Source of the DNA: Streptomyces xanthophaeus
GTDB lineage: Bacteria > Actinomycetota > Actinomycetes > Streptomycetales > Streptomycetaceae
NCBI RefSeq assembly: GCF_030440515.1
Contig: NZ_CP076543.1
Coordinates: forward strand, 1,054,001 to 1,118,000
Length of the DNA: 64,000 nt
Direction of reading: 5' to 3'
Positions within the stretch are counted from its first letter, which is position 1. Each line of letters starts with the position of its first letter. A program made the translations under genes and the position numbers. Below, one piece after another: positions 37,125 through 44,133 of the stretch. The notes beneath the pieces are model-generated. The model searched no databases, was not told the origin of the DNA, and worked only from the letters and a program-made list of their open reading frames with translations.

Positions 37125-37964
37125 CTAGCTCAAAGGCCCGGGCTGAGGGATCGGCGCGGGTCCCGGCGGCGCCGGGACCGGGTCCGGCTCGGGCACCGGG
37201 CCGGGCACGGGCGGCACGGGCCGCGGAATGGGCTCGGGATCGGGGAAGGGGCCCGGCCCGGGCACGGGCGGCTGCGTCTCTTCTGCATCTCGCTTTCGCA
37301 CCATAAGGCCCACCTTCCCGCGATTGCGGCGGATATGCCTCTCCTCGCGCAGCGCCAGGCCCGCGGCCAGGCCCGGAGCCGGGCTGGAAAGCATCGGGAC
37401 CGGGCCCGTGGCCAGGTCCGCGGCCCCGGCCATGGAGGCCTGGGCCAGCACGATGACGTCCGCGCCGGTGACGGAGTCGGCGGCCGCGGCGACGCGGGCG
37501 AGGTAGCCGGCGGTGTCCCCGGCCTCGAAGCGCTCCCAGGCACCGGCGACCAGGCGCATGTCGACCGACACGGGCCGGTCACCGGCCTCCTCGGCCAGCA
37601 GCCGCCCGGTCGGGGCGAGCGTGGACTCCAGCGCGGCCAGTACGGCGATCCGCGCCCCCGCCCGTACCGCGGCGGCCGCCATCGGCCGGTCCACCCGGAG
37701 CACCGGGACCCCGAGCTCCGCGGCCAGCGGCTCCGCGGTCGCCCCGATGGTCGAGCAGGTGACCAGCACGGGCGGCCCCGCTCGTGCGAGCAGCAGCCCC
37801 CGAAGGGCCGGAGCCACCGACTCCGGCCCTTCGGCGCGGGCCCGGTCCAGCAGCTCCGGGACCACCAGGTGCCGCAGCACGGCCCCCGGATGGTTCCGGT
37901 CGCGCAGGGCGTCGAAGACCGGGACGTGCACGGGCGAGGTGTGCAGCAGGAGCAGATCGGTCAC
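37125..37964 (-). CDS. Asp/Glu racemase-like protein fused in frame to a Pro-rich tail
   Basis: 279 residues. The first 210 show the aspartate/glutamate racemase fold: PPVLVTCSTIGATAEPLAAE contains one catalytic Cys (CST), and DVIVLAQASMAGAA occupies the position of the second, with Ala/Ser instead of Cys, so the protein may be a non-racemising relative (hydantoin racemase or decarboxylase type). From 37304 the frame changes to a Pro/Gly/Glu-rich sequence (VPGPGPFPDPEPIPRPVPPV) beginning at a Met that has its own GGAAGGTGG ribosome site, as if a separate 59-codon gene had fused in frame. GTG 37964 overlaps the GNAT stop by 4 bases, so it is coupled to the panD operon. Confidence 0.85.
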   Translation of the reverse strand: MTDLLLLHTSPVHVPVFDALRDRNHPGAVLRHLVVPELLDRARAEGPESVAPALRGLLLARAGPPVLVTCSTIGATAEPLAAELGVPVLRVDRPMAAAAVRAGARIAVLAALESTLAPTGRLLAEEAGDRPVSVDMRLVAGAWERFEAGDTAGYLARVAAAADSVTGADVIVLAQASMAGAADLATGPVPMLSSPAPGLAAGLALREERHIRRNRGKVGLMVRKRDAEETQPPVPGPGPFPDPEPIPRPVPPVPGPVPEPDPVPAPPGPAPIPQPGPLS

Positions 37965-38302
37965 CCGAGGCCGGGGGCCGCGGCGAGCTGCGCCTTGGCC
38001 GCCACGACGACCTCGGCGGGCGGCTCGGGCGCCTCGTCGGGGTGTTTGGCGGCCCAGCTCGCCGCGTAGGGGCAGAGCGGCACCACGGGCACCCCCTCGG
38101 CGGCGGCGATCCCGTAGAAGGTCTTCACCAGCCCGCCTGCGATACCGCGGCCCTCGTGCCCCTGCTCGACGATGGTGTGGACCGCGACCAGGGCGTGCGG
38201 CGCGTCGGCGAGCACGAAGTACGCGATGTGGCCGACCACCGCCCCGTCCTCGACGGCGAGCAGCCGTCCGGCCTCACGGTCGTCCTTGAACTCGATCGCC
38301 AT
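37961..38302 (-). CDS. small GNAT N-acetyltransferase (Acetyltransf_CG type)
   Basis: 113 residues. IEFKDDREAGRLLAVEDGAV followed by HTIVEQGHEGRGIAGGLVKTF is the compact one-domain GNAT family (PF14542-like) of about 100 residues, with the acetyl-CoA loop GHEGRGIAGGL. LCPYAASWAAKHPD gives the conserved C-terminal Cys-Pro-Tyr motif. Substrate unknown. It sits between panD (15 bp gap) and the racemase-like gene (4-base overlap), so the three form one operon. Confidence 0.9.
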   Translation of the reverse strand: MAIEFKDDREAGRLLAVEDGAVVGHIAYFVLADAPHALVAVHTIVEQGHEGRGIAGGLVKTFYGIAAAEGVPVVPLCPYAASWAAKHPDEAPEPPAEVVVAAKAQLAAAPGLG

Positions 38303-38317
38303 GATCCCCTGCTCCCC

Positions 38318-38737
38318 TCAGACGGCCACGGCGTGCGGGCTGCGCCGCTGGTCCGTACCCGGCACCGGGGCGGAGGGATCCGCACCCAGCTCGACGATCC
38401 GGTTGTCGCTGTCCACGTGCACCACGCGGGGCTCGAACACCCGGGCCTCGGCGTCGTCGACCTGCGCGTAGCTGATGAGGATGACCAGGTCCCCGGGGTG
38501 CACCAGGTGCGCGGCGGCGCCGTTGATCCCGATGACCCCGGACCCGCGCTCCCCTTCGATGACGTAGGTCTCGAGCCGCGCCCCGTTGGTGATGTCCACG
38601 ATGTGGACGAGCTCCCCGGGCAGCAGATCGGCCGCGTCCAGCAGGTCGGCGTCGACGGTCACGGAGCCGACGTAGTGCAGGTCGGCCTGGGTGACGGTGG
38701 CTCGGTGGATCTTGGACTTGAACATGGTGCGCATCAT
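38318..38737 (-). CDS. panD: aspartate 1-decarboxylase (pyruvoyl enzyme)
   Basis: 139 residues. [20 protein letters not shown] followed by [20 protein letters not shown] is near-identical to known PanD. Self-cleavage at Gly24-Ser25 creates the pyruvoyl group. [20 protein letters not shown] and [19 protein letters not shown] complete the small beta-barrel. It makes beta-alanine for pantothenate and coenzyme A. The two tandem ATGs make the exact start 38737 or 38734; GGGGT lies upstream. In actinobacteria panD often stands apart from panB/panC, as here. Confidence 0.96.
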   Translation of the reverse strand: MMRTMFKSKIHRATVTQADLHYVGSVTVDADLLDAADLLPGELVHIVDITNGARLETYVIEGERGSGVIGINGAAAHLVHPGDLVILISYAQVDDAEARVFEPRVVHVDSDNRIVELGADPSAPVPGTDQRRSPHAVAV

Positions 38738-39055
38738 CGAGGTACCCCTGGATCTAGGCTCCCTGCCTGCGTTTTTGCAGGTCAAGGGCAGTTTCCCTAC
38801 CTTAACAACGAGTCGCTCGTCCGGTCAGCCCTCTCCGTGTTCTCGAGGACTGGCGCTGGCCGATCGCCGACTCTTGTGACGCATCGCCAGGCGGATCGGG
38901 AGGGGCCGGGCTGTTCCCCCGGCCCCCCACCGCGACGACGACGCCAGCCTACGCAACGACCGTCGGCAGTCGTCCAGGACCACCCTCGCTGTGAGCGGAT
39001 CCACGGCGCCGGCGCAGGCGGTCGACACATACCGGCGCCTGCACCGCGGGGCAGC
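38738..39055. other. 318-bp intergenic region upstream of panD
   Basis: It holds the panD promoter (an A+T-richer stretch around 38765-38815, with TTGACC on the minus strand near 38780) and the 3' flank of the methyltransferase gene. A small hairpin (CCTGCGTTTTTGCAGG) is present at about 38766-38781. No small gene was recognised. Confidence 0.4.
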
Positions 39056-39859
39056 TCAGGCCGAGCCGACGACAAGAATGTGCGCCGACGCATCGTGGAA
39101 CACACCGTGCTCGTCGGCGAGGCGAGCCGTCGCCATCGCATCCGCGACGAGCGCTCCCGCCTCGTCCTGGCCCGCACACCGGCCCGCCGCCACGACGTAC
39201 GCCCACCCCGGACCCTCGATCCCGTGGACGCGCACCGCTCCGAGCCCCGCTTCACCGGCCTCCCGCATCAGCTCGGCAGCCGTGTGGAAGTGCGCAACCG
39301 TGAATCCCCTGCTGCCGTCGTAGGAGCCCGTACGGACCACCTGCGAGACCTCGCCGGCCAGCAGCTCCGGGGGCAGGCCCGCACTGACGGTGTAGTCCTG
39401 CATCAGGGAGTACCGCGAGATCCCCGCGGCCGCCACCAGGCCACCTGGTACGGCGGCCCGGCGGGCCTCCCTCAACGCGGCGAGACGGTCCCCGCGCTCC
39501 GGCAGGTGGTACAGCGGGCCGAGCAACAGCACCGCGTCGAACGTGTCGGCCTCGACGTCCAGGTCGCGGGCATCCCCCAGCCGGGCGACGCACCGCGGCG
39601 CGCGCTCACGGGCTTGCTCCACGTGCTTCGGCACGGGGTCGAGGAGGAGCACCTCGTATCCCTGCTCGGTGAGCCAGCCGGCATGCGTGCCCGGCCCGCC
39701 GCCCACGTCCAGCACCCGCGCCGGTGCCGGAGGCAGGTAGCGACGTAACAGCTCCTGGGTCCGCCGGAACTCCAGACGGCCCGTCGCCGTGGAGTGCAGC
39801 CGGGAAGCCTCGTCGTATTCCGTGTAGAAGTCCGTGATCCGCGGGTCGACGGTCGTCAT
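39056..39859 (-). CDS. class I SAM-dependent methyltransferase
   Basis: 267 residues from ATG 39859. VLDVGGGPGTHAGWLTEQGY is motif I, VLLLDPVPKHVEQARERAP the acidic loop, LGDARDLDVEADTFDAVLLL motif II, followed by LGPLYHLPERGDRLAALREA and GGLVAAAGISRY. The ending (GVFHDASAHILVVGSA) is shared with a group of small-molecule methyltransferases. The substrate is unknown. It is a single gene, divergent from the acetyltransferase at 39991. Confidence 0.9.
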   Translation of the reverse strand: MTTVDPRITDFYTEYDEASRLHSTATGRLEFRRTQELLRRYLPPAPARVLDVGGGPGTHAGWLTEQGYEVLLLDPVPKHVEQARERAPRCVARLGDARDLDVEADTFDAVLLLGPLYHLPERGDRLAALREARRAAVPGGLVAAAGISRYSLMQDYTVSAGLPPELLAGEVSQVVRTGSYDGSRGFTVAHFHTAAELMREAGEAGLGAVRVHGIEGPGWAYVVAAGRCAGQDEAGALVADAMATARLADEHGVFHDASAHILVVGSA

Positions 39860-39990
39860 ACCCGGCGAGGGTAGGGCCGAGCCGGCCGGCCCGTCACACG
39901 GATATCCCCCCTGGCACCACCGGGCACGGCTCCACCCCATTGGGTCCAATCGGAGTGGCCCCGCGCAGGCTCCCGTGGCCAGACTGGAAC

Positions 39991-40659
39991 GTGCTGATCG
40001 ACCACTGGCCACTGCTCGGCCTTCGGCTGACGACGCCCCGCCTGGAGCTGCGCCTGCCCCGATCGGACGAGCTGGCGGCACTGGCCGATCTCGCGCGCGA
40101 CGGCGTTCACGATCCGTCGCAGATGCCGTTCAGCAGTGGCTGGACCGACCTGCCCGATACCGAGCGGGCCCGCTCCGTGGTCCAGCATCACTGGCTGCGG
40201 CTCGGGAACTGGAGGCCGGACGACTGGTCCCTCAATCTGGCCGTCTTCCTCGGTGGCCGGCCGGTGGGCGTGCAGGCCATGGCGGCCAAGCGCTTCGCGC
40301 TGTTGCGGGAGGTCAACACGGCCTCCTGGCTCGGGCTGTCCCATCAGAGCCAGGGCATAGGCACGGAGATGCGCGCTGCCGTGCTGCACCTGGCATTCAC
40401 CGGGCTCGGCGCCGAGGAGGCGACGACCGGGGCGTTCGCCGACAACGCGCCGTCATTGACCGTATCCCGCAAACTCGGATATGTCCCGGACGGAATCGAG
40501 CGGCGGGTGGTGCGCGGGGAGGTCGTGGTCATGCAGCGGCTTCGTATTCCCCATGGTCAGTGGCGGCCGGATCTCGCGAAAGACACCGAGATCTCCGGGC
40601 TGCTCCCGTGCCTGCCCCTGTTCGGCCTGGCGGCTGATCAGGCCACCCGCCCGTCCTGA
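39991..40659 (+). CDS. RimJ/RimL-like GNAT acetyltransferase
   Basis: 222 residues from GTG 39991, chosen because the first residues (LIDHWPLLGLRLTTPRLELR) match the standard N-terminus of this group. LSLNLAVFLGGRPVGVQA-type beta strands are followed by WLGLSHQSQGIGTEMRAAVL (acetyl-CoA loop Q/R-x-x-G-x-G/A) and DNAPSLTVSRKLGYVPDGIE. These are the hallmarks of ribosomal-protein-alanine-acetyltransferase-like enzymes, which also acetylate small molecules and antibiotics. It precedes the ValS gene by 112 bp; any link is unproven. Confidence 0.9.
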   Translation: MLIDHWPLLGLRLTTPRLELRLPRSDELAALADLARDGVHDPSQMPFSSGWTDLPDTERARSVVQHHWLRLGNWRPDDWSLNLAVFLGGRPVGVQAMAAKRFALLREVNTASWLGLSHQSQGIGTEMRAAVLHLAFTGLGAEEATTGAFADNAPSLTVSRKLGYVPDGIERRVVRGEVVVMQRLRIPHGQWRPDLAKDTEISGLLPCLPLFGLAADQATRPS

Positions 40660-40771
40660 AGGCCCGGGCACGGATTCACGGATCACTCTCTTCCGATAGT
40701 CACATGTGGCCTGAACTTGACTATTCAGTAAGGGAATTACCACACCACTCAGGCCGATACCATCTACCGTC

Positions 40772-43324
40772 ATGACGACCGCATCTCCTCGCCAGGGCGT
40801 ACCCGACAAGCCCACACTCGACGGCCTCGAAGCCAAATGGGCTCTGACCTGGGACGAGCAGGGCGTATACGTATTCGACCGCACCGCACCACGGGAGCGG
40901 GTGTACTCGATCGACACGCCCCCGCCCACCGTGAGCGGCTCACTCCACGTCGGACACGTGTTCTCGTACACCCAGACGGATGCACTCGCCCGCTTCCACC
41001 GGATGCGCGGCAAGGCCGTCTTCTACCCGATGGGCTGGGACGACAACGGTCTGCCGACCGAACGCCGGGTGCAGAACTACTTCGGTGTCCGGTGCGACCC
41101 CTCGCTGCCGTACGCCCCGGACTTCGCTCCGCCCGCGTCTCCGGGCAAGCAGCAGATCCCGGTGTCCCGCCGCAACTTCATCGAGCTCTGCGAGCAGCTC
41201 ACGGTGGAGGACGAGAAGGTCTTCGAGAGCCTGTGGCGCCGACTGGGGCTGTCCGTCGACTGGAACCACACCTACCAGACCATCGACAGCCGGGCCCGTG
41301 CCATCTCGCAGCGGGCCTTCCTGGCCAACCTCGCCCGGGGCGAGGCGTACCAGGCCGAAGCCCCGACACTGTGGGACGTGACGTTCCAGACCGCCGTCGC
41401 TCAGGCCGAGCTGGAGGACCGCGAGCGGCCCAGCGCCTACCACCATCTGCTGTTCCGGTCGGAGGCCGGGACGGAGCTGGAGATCGCCACGACACGGCCC
41501 GAGCTGCTGCCCGCCTGCGTGGCCGTCGTGGCGCATCCGGACGACGAGCGCTATCAGAAGCTGTTCGGCACCACCGTGCGCACTCCGGTCTTCGGCGTCG
41601 ACGTGCCGGTGGTGGCTCACCGTCTGGCCGACCCGGAGAAGGGCACCGGGGCGGCCATGATCTGCACGTTCGGCGACACCACCGACGTGGTGTGGTGGCG
41701 TGAGCTCGACCTCCCCACCCGGTCGGTGATCGGGCGGGACGGCCGCTTCGTGCGCGAAGCGCCGACCGTGCTGGAGTCCGAGGCGGCCAAGGCGGCGTAC
41801 GCCCAGCTCGCCGGCGCCACCCCGCACACCGCCCGCGAGCGCCTCGTCGAGATGGTGCGCGCGGAAGGCAGCCTGGTCGGTGATCCGCGGCCCTTCAACC
41901 ACATGGTCAAGTTCTACGAGAAGGGCGACAAGCCGCTCGAGATCGTCACCAGCCGCCAGTGGTACCTGCGCAACGGCGGACGCGACGCGGAGCTCCGGCA
42001 GAAGCTTCTGGAGCGCGGCCACGAGCTGAACTGGCACCCCGAGCACATGCGGAACCGGTACCAGTCCTGGGTGGAGGGACTTGCCGGGGACTGGCTGATC
42101 AGCCGGCAGCGCTACTTCGGCGTGCCCATTCCCGTGTGGTACCAGCTGGACGCCGACGGCAACCCGACGGACGAGCTGATCGTGCCGTCGCAGGACTCGC
42201 TTCCCGTGGACCCCAGCAGCGACACCCCGCCCGGCTTCGCGCCGGACCAGCGGGACGTCCCGGGTGGCTTCACCGGTGACCCGGACGTGATGGACACCTG
42301 GGCGACGTCCTCGCTGACACCGCAGATCGCCGGCGGCTGGGGCCACGACGACGACCTGTTCCAGCGCGTCTTCCCGATGGACCTGCGTCCGCAGGCCCAC
42401 GAGATCATCCGCACCTGGCTGTTCTCCACCGTCGCCCGAGCCGAGCTGGAGCACGACGCGCTCCCCTGGGCTCATGCCGCGATCAGTGGCTGGATCCTCG
42501 ACCCCGACCGCAAAAAGATGTCCAAGTCGAAGGGCAACGTCGTCACCCCCCTGGACCTTCTGGACCAGCATGGGTCGGACGCGGTGCGGTACTGGGCGGT
42601 GTCAGCCCGGCCGGGCACGGACACGGCGTTCGAAATCGGCCAGATGAAGATCGGCCGGCGTCTGGCCATCAAGATCCTCAACGTGTCGAAGTTCGTACTC
42701 GGCCTCGGCGCGGCCGAGCGTCGTACGGCCGTGACCAACCCGCTCGACCAGGCGCTGCTCGCACGGCTCGCGGACGTGGTGGACGAGGCCACGGCCCAGC
42801 TGGAGGCGTACGACTACGCCCGGGCGCTCGAGACGATCGAGCGGTGCTTCTGGGCGTTCTGCGACGACTACGTGGAGCTGGTGAAGACTCGCGCCTACGG
42901 AGGAGGGGGCGAGGAGGCCGCCGCGTCCGCGCAGGCGACCCTGTCGACCGCGCTGTCGACACTGCTGCGGCTCCTCGCGCCGTTCGTACCGTTCGCGACG
43001 GAAGAGGCGTGGAACTGGTGGCAGCAGGGCTCGGTCCATCAGGCTCGGTGGCCCAGCGGGACGGAGCTGCGGGAGCAGTGCCCGAAGGGAGATCCTCAGC
43101 TTCTGGACGTCGCCGCGGAGGCCATTGCCGCCATCCGGAAGTCCAAGAGTGCGGCTCAGGTCTCCATGCGGGCCGAAGTGGCCACGCTCTCGGTACGCGG
43201 GCCGGCACCGTTGCTGGCCGGCCTTCGCCAGGTGAGCGGGGACGTGCAGTCCGCCGGGAACATCGGCGAGGTGGATCTCGAAGTGGCCGAGAGTGAGCTC
43301 CTCACCTACGAGATCACCATGTAG
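40772..43324 (+). CDS. valS: valyl-tRNA synthetase, probably a second (accessory) copy
   Basis: 850 residues, class Ia. The HIGH motif is HVGH (59-62) in PPPTVSGSLHVGHVFSYTQT; KMSKS is intact at 582-586. The editing domain (EIATTRPELLPACVAVVAHP, and GTGAAMICTFGDTTDVVWWR) marks the Rickettsia/archaeal-like ValS subtype, which differs from the bacterial housekeeping type and lacks its long C-terminal coiled coil. Streptomycetes usually carry a housekeeping valS elsewhere. No ribosome site precedes ATG 40772, so the mRNA may be leaderless. It lies next to a peptide-modification-like operon and could supply Val-tRNA or resistance, but a perfect terminator separates them. Confidence 0.92.
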   Translation: MTTASPRQGVPDKPTLDGLEAKWALTWDEQGVYVFDRTAPRERVYSIDTPPPTVSGSLHVGHVFSYTQTDALARFHRMRGKAVFYPMGWDDNGLPTERRVQNYFGVRCDPSLPYAPDFAPPASPGKQQIPVSRRNFIELCEQLTVEDEKVFESLWRRLGLSVDWNHTYQTIDSRARAISQRAFLANLARGEAYQAEAPTLWDVTFQTAVAQAELEDRERPSAYHHLLFRSEAGTELEIATTRPELLPACVAVVAHPDDERYQKLFGTTVRTPVFGVDVPVVAHRLADPEKGTGAAMICTFGDTTDVVWWRELDLPTRSVIGRDGRFVREAPTVLESEAAKAAYAQLAGATPHTARERLVEMVRAEGSLVGDPRPFNHMVKFYEKGDKPLEIVTSRQWYLRNGGRDAELRQKLLERGHELNWHPEHMRNRYQSWVEGLAGDWLISRQRYFGVPIPVWYQLDADGNPTDELIVPSQDSLPVDPSSDTPPGFAPDQRDVPGGFTGDPDVMDTWATSSLTPQIAGGWGHDDDLFQRVFPMDLRPQAHEIIRTWLFSTVARAELEHDALPWAHAAISGWILDPDRKKMSKSKGNVVTPLDLLDQHGSDAVRYWAVSARPGTDTAFEIGQMKIGRRLAIKILNVSKFVLGLGAAERRTAVTNPLDQALLARLADVVDEATAQLEAYDYARALETIERCFWAFCDDYVELVKTRAYGGGGEEAAASAQATLSTALSTLLRLLAPFVPFATEEAWNWWQQGSVHQARWPSGTELREQCPKGDPQLLDVAAEAIAAIRKSKSAAQVSMRAEVATLSVRGPAPLLAGLRQVSGDVQSAGNIGEVDLEVAESELLTYEITM

Positions 43325-43335
43325 CTCGCGCTGAG

Positions 43336-43389
43336 ACGCAAGACGGCGTTGCCACCCTTCACATGGGGGTTGGCAGCGCCGTCTTGCGT
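43336..43389. terminator. strong terminator after valS
   Basis: Arms ACGCAAGACGGCG (43336-43348) and CGCCGTCTTGCGT (43377-43389) are perfectly complementary; a second inner stem (TGCCACCC with GGGTTGGCA) lies within. It ends valS transcription 12 bp after the stop and separates it from the downstream operon. Confidence 0.85.
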
Positions 43390-43492
43390 TGCGCATCACA
43401 GGATTGCCGGTTCACGGTGTTCCCCGCTGGAAGGTTCCGGCCATGCCGGATAAAGGCGCCCAATGCACTGCACAAGGCGCGGATGTTCGTAC

Positions 43493-43532
43493 TAGAGTCT
43501 CCGACCTGTGACAGTCAGTCACCACACGTGTG
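43493..43532 (+). promoter_or_regulatory. putative promoter and operator of the peptide-modification-like operon
   Basis: TAGAGT (43493-43498) is a good Streptomyces -10; the -35 is weak. Directly downstream are GTGAC-AGTCA-GTCAC (43508-43522), an inverted repeat, and the perfect palindrome CACACGTGTG (43523-43532), both in a position to act as operators. This is inferred from sequence only. Confidence 0.35.
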
Positions 43533-43567
43533 TGCTGCGGCCGGTTGGGCGTGGCACGTCAGGGGCG

Positions 43568-43687
43568 ATGGCCTACGCGTGTGCCGTGCAAGCGAAGCTC
43601 CCGTCCACTGCTGACACATCACGAACCACCCCGCAGGGGGTCTGGATCAGCCAGCCCCTGCGGTCGACCTGTGGAAGGTGCCTGTGA
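43568..43687 (+). CDS. possible 39-residue peptide gene coupled to the next gene
   Basis: ATG 43568 follows AGGGGCG. The frame encodes MAYACAVQAKLPSTADTSRT, a middle TPQGVW stretch, and ends SQPLRSTCGRCL, with three cysteines. Its TGA (43685-43687) overlaps the GTG of the next gene in a GTGA arrangement, the usual mark of translational coupling. Third-position G/C is only about three quarters, lower than real genes nearby, so it may be a chance frame. If real, it is a candidate core peptide or leader. Speculative. Confidence 0.3.
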   Translation: MAYACAVQAKLPSTADTSRTTPQGVWISQPLRSTCGRCL

Positions 43688-44052
43688 AGATCGCGGTGCA
43701 AGACCCCGGAAGGAACGCCACCTACGTACTCGACCCTGAGCTCCTCGCCGAGTTCACGGCCGACCCGGCCCGGCTCGGCGAGGGTGCCGACGTCGTGTTC
43801 GTCCTGCCGTCGAAGACCCTGTGCGAGCAGGTCCCCGTCGTCGCGGGCACCGGCTCGGCCGACCCCTCCATCCTGATCTCCGACCCCGACGGCGACCGCC
43901 GTTGGCTGCTGACCCGCTCCGCCCTGGAGCGCTTCGCAGTCGACGGCCGGCCGCCGGCGGACGCCGTGTGGTTCTCCATGCCCGACGCGACCGCCGGCAT
44001 CTACTCCGCGGTCCCCCTGTTCCGCCGGGCCCTCGTGCAGAACAGCTCCTGA
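43684..44052 (+). CDS. 122-residue protein, first gene of the modification operon; candidate substrate
   Basis: GTG 43684 has GGAAGG five bases upstream (GTG 43678 is possible). The product starts KIAVQDPGRNATYVLDPELL followed by AEFTADPARLGEGADVV and ends SMPDATAGIYSAVPLFRRAL, then VQNSS. No family is recognised. The first half faintly recalls the nitrile-hydratase-like leader (acidic helix with DPARL) used by some RiPP precursors; the second half has a conserved-looking Trp/Phe/Pro tail. It is followed by a 34-bp palindrome that could lower expression of the downstream enzyme genes, as seen after RiPP precursor genes. Substrate, chaperone or recognition element are all possible. Confidence 0.75.
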   Translation: MKIAVQDPGRNATYVLDPELLAEFTADPARLGEGADVVFVLPSKTLCEQVPVVAGTGSADPSILISDPDGDRRWLLTRSALERFAVDGRPPADAVWFSMPDATAGIYSAVPLFRRALVQNSS

Positions 44053-44059
44053 GGTACCA

Positions 44060-44093
44060 GGGCCCGCGGCAGCAGCGCTGCTGCCGCGGGCCC
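44060..44093. terminator. 34-bp perfect palindrome, likely attenuator
   Basis: The left half GGGCCCGCGGCAGCAGC (44060-44076) is exactly complementary to the right half (44077-44093). RNA would form a very stable hairpin 8 bp after the stop of the 122-aa gene and 40 bp before the next start. It probably acts as a partial terminator or an mRNA stabiliser giving unequal expression. Confidence 0.75.
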
Positions 44094-44133
44094 GCCGCGT
44101 CCCGGATCCGGCACTCAGGAGGACTTCCACCAG

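Noticed and set aside
40660..40771. T-box or other riboswitch before valS
   Set aside because: The space is only 112 bp and no T-box core or antiterminator pattern is visible.
43442..43510. 22-codon frame with GGAAGG ribosome-like site (MPDKGAQCTAQG start)
   Set aside because: It precedes and overlaps the likely -10 box, so it would not be on the operon mRNA.
43484..43615. 43-codon frame with several cysteines (MFVLESPTCDSQSPHVC start) as a RiPP precursor
   Set aside because: No ribosome site and low third-position G/C; overlaps the putative operator region. The frame at 43568 is the better candidate.
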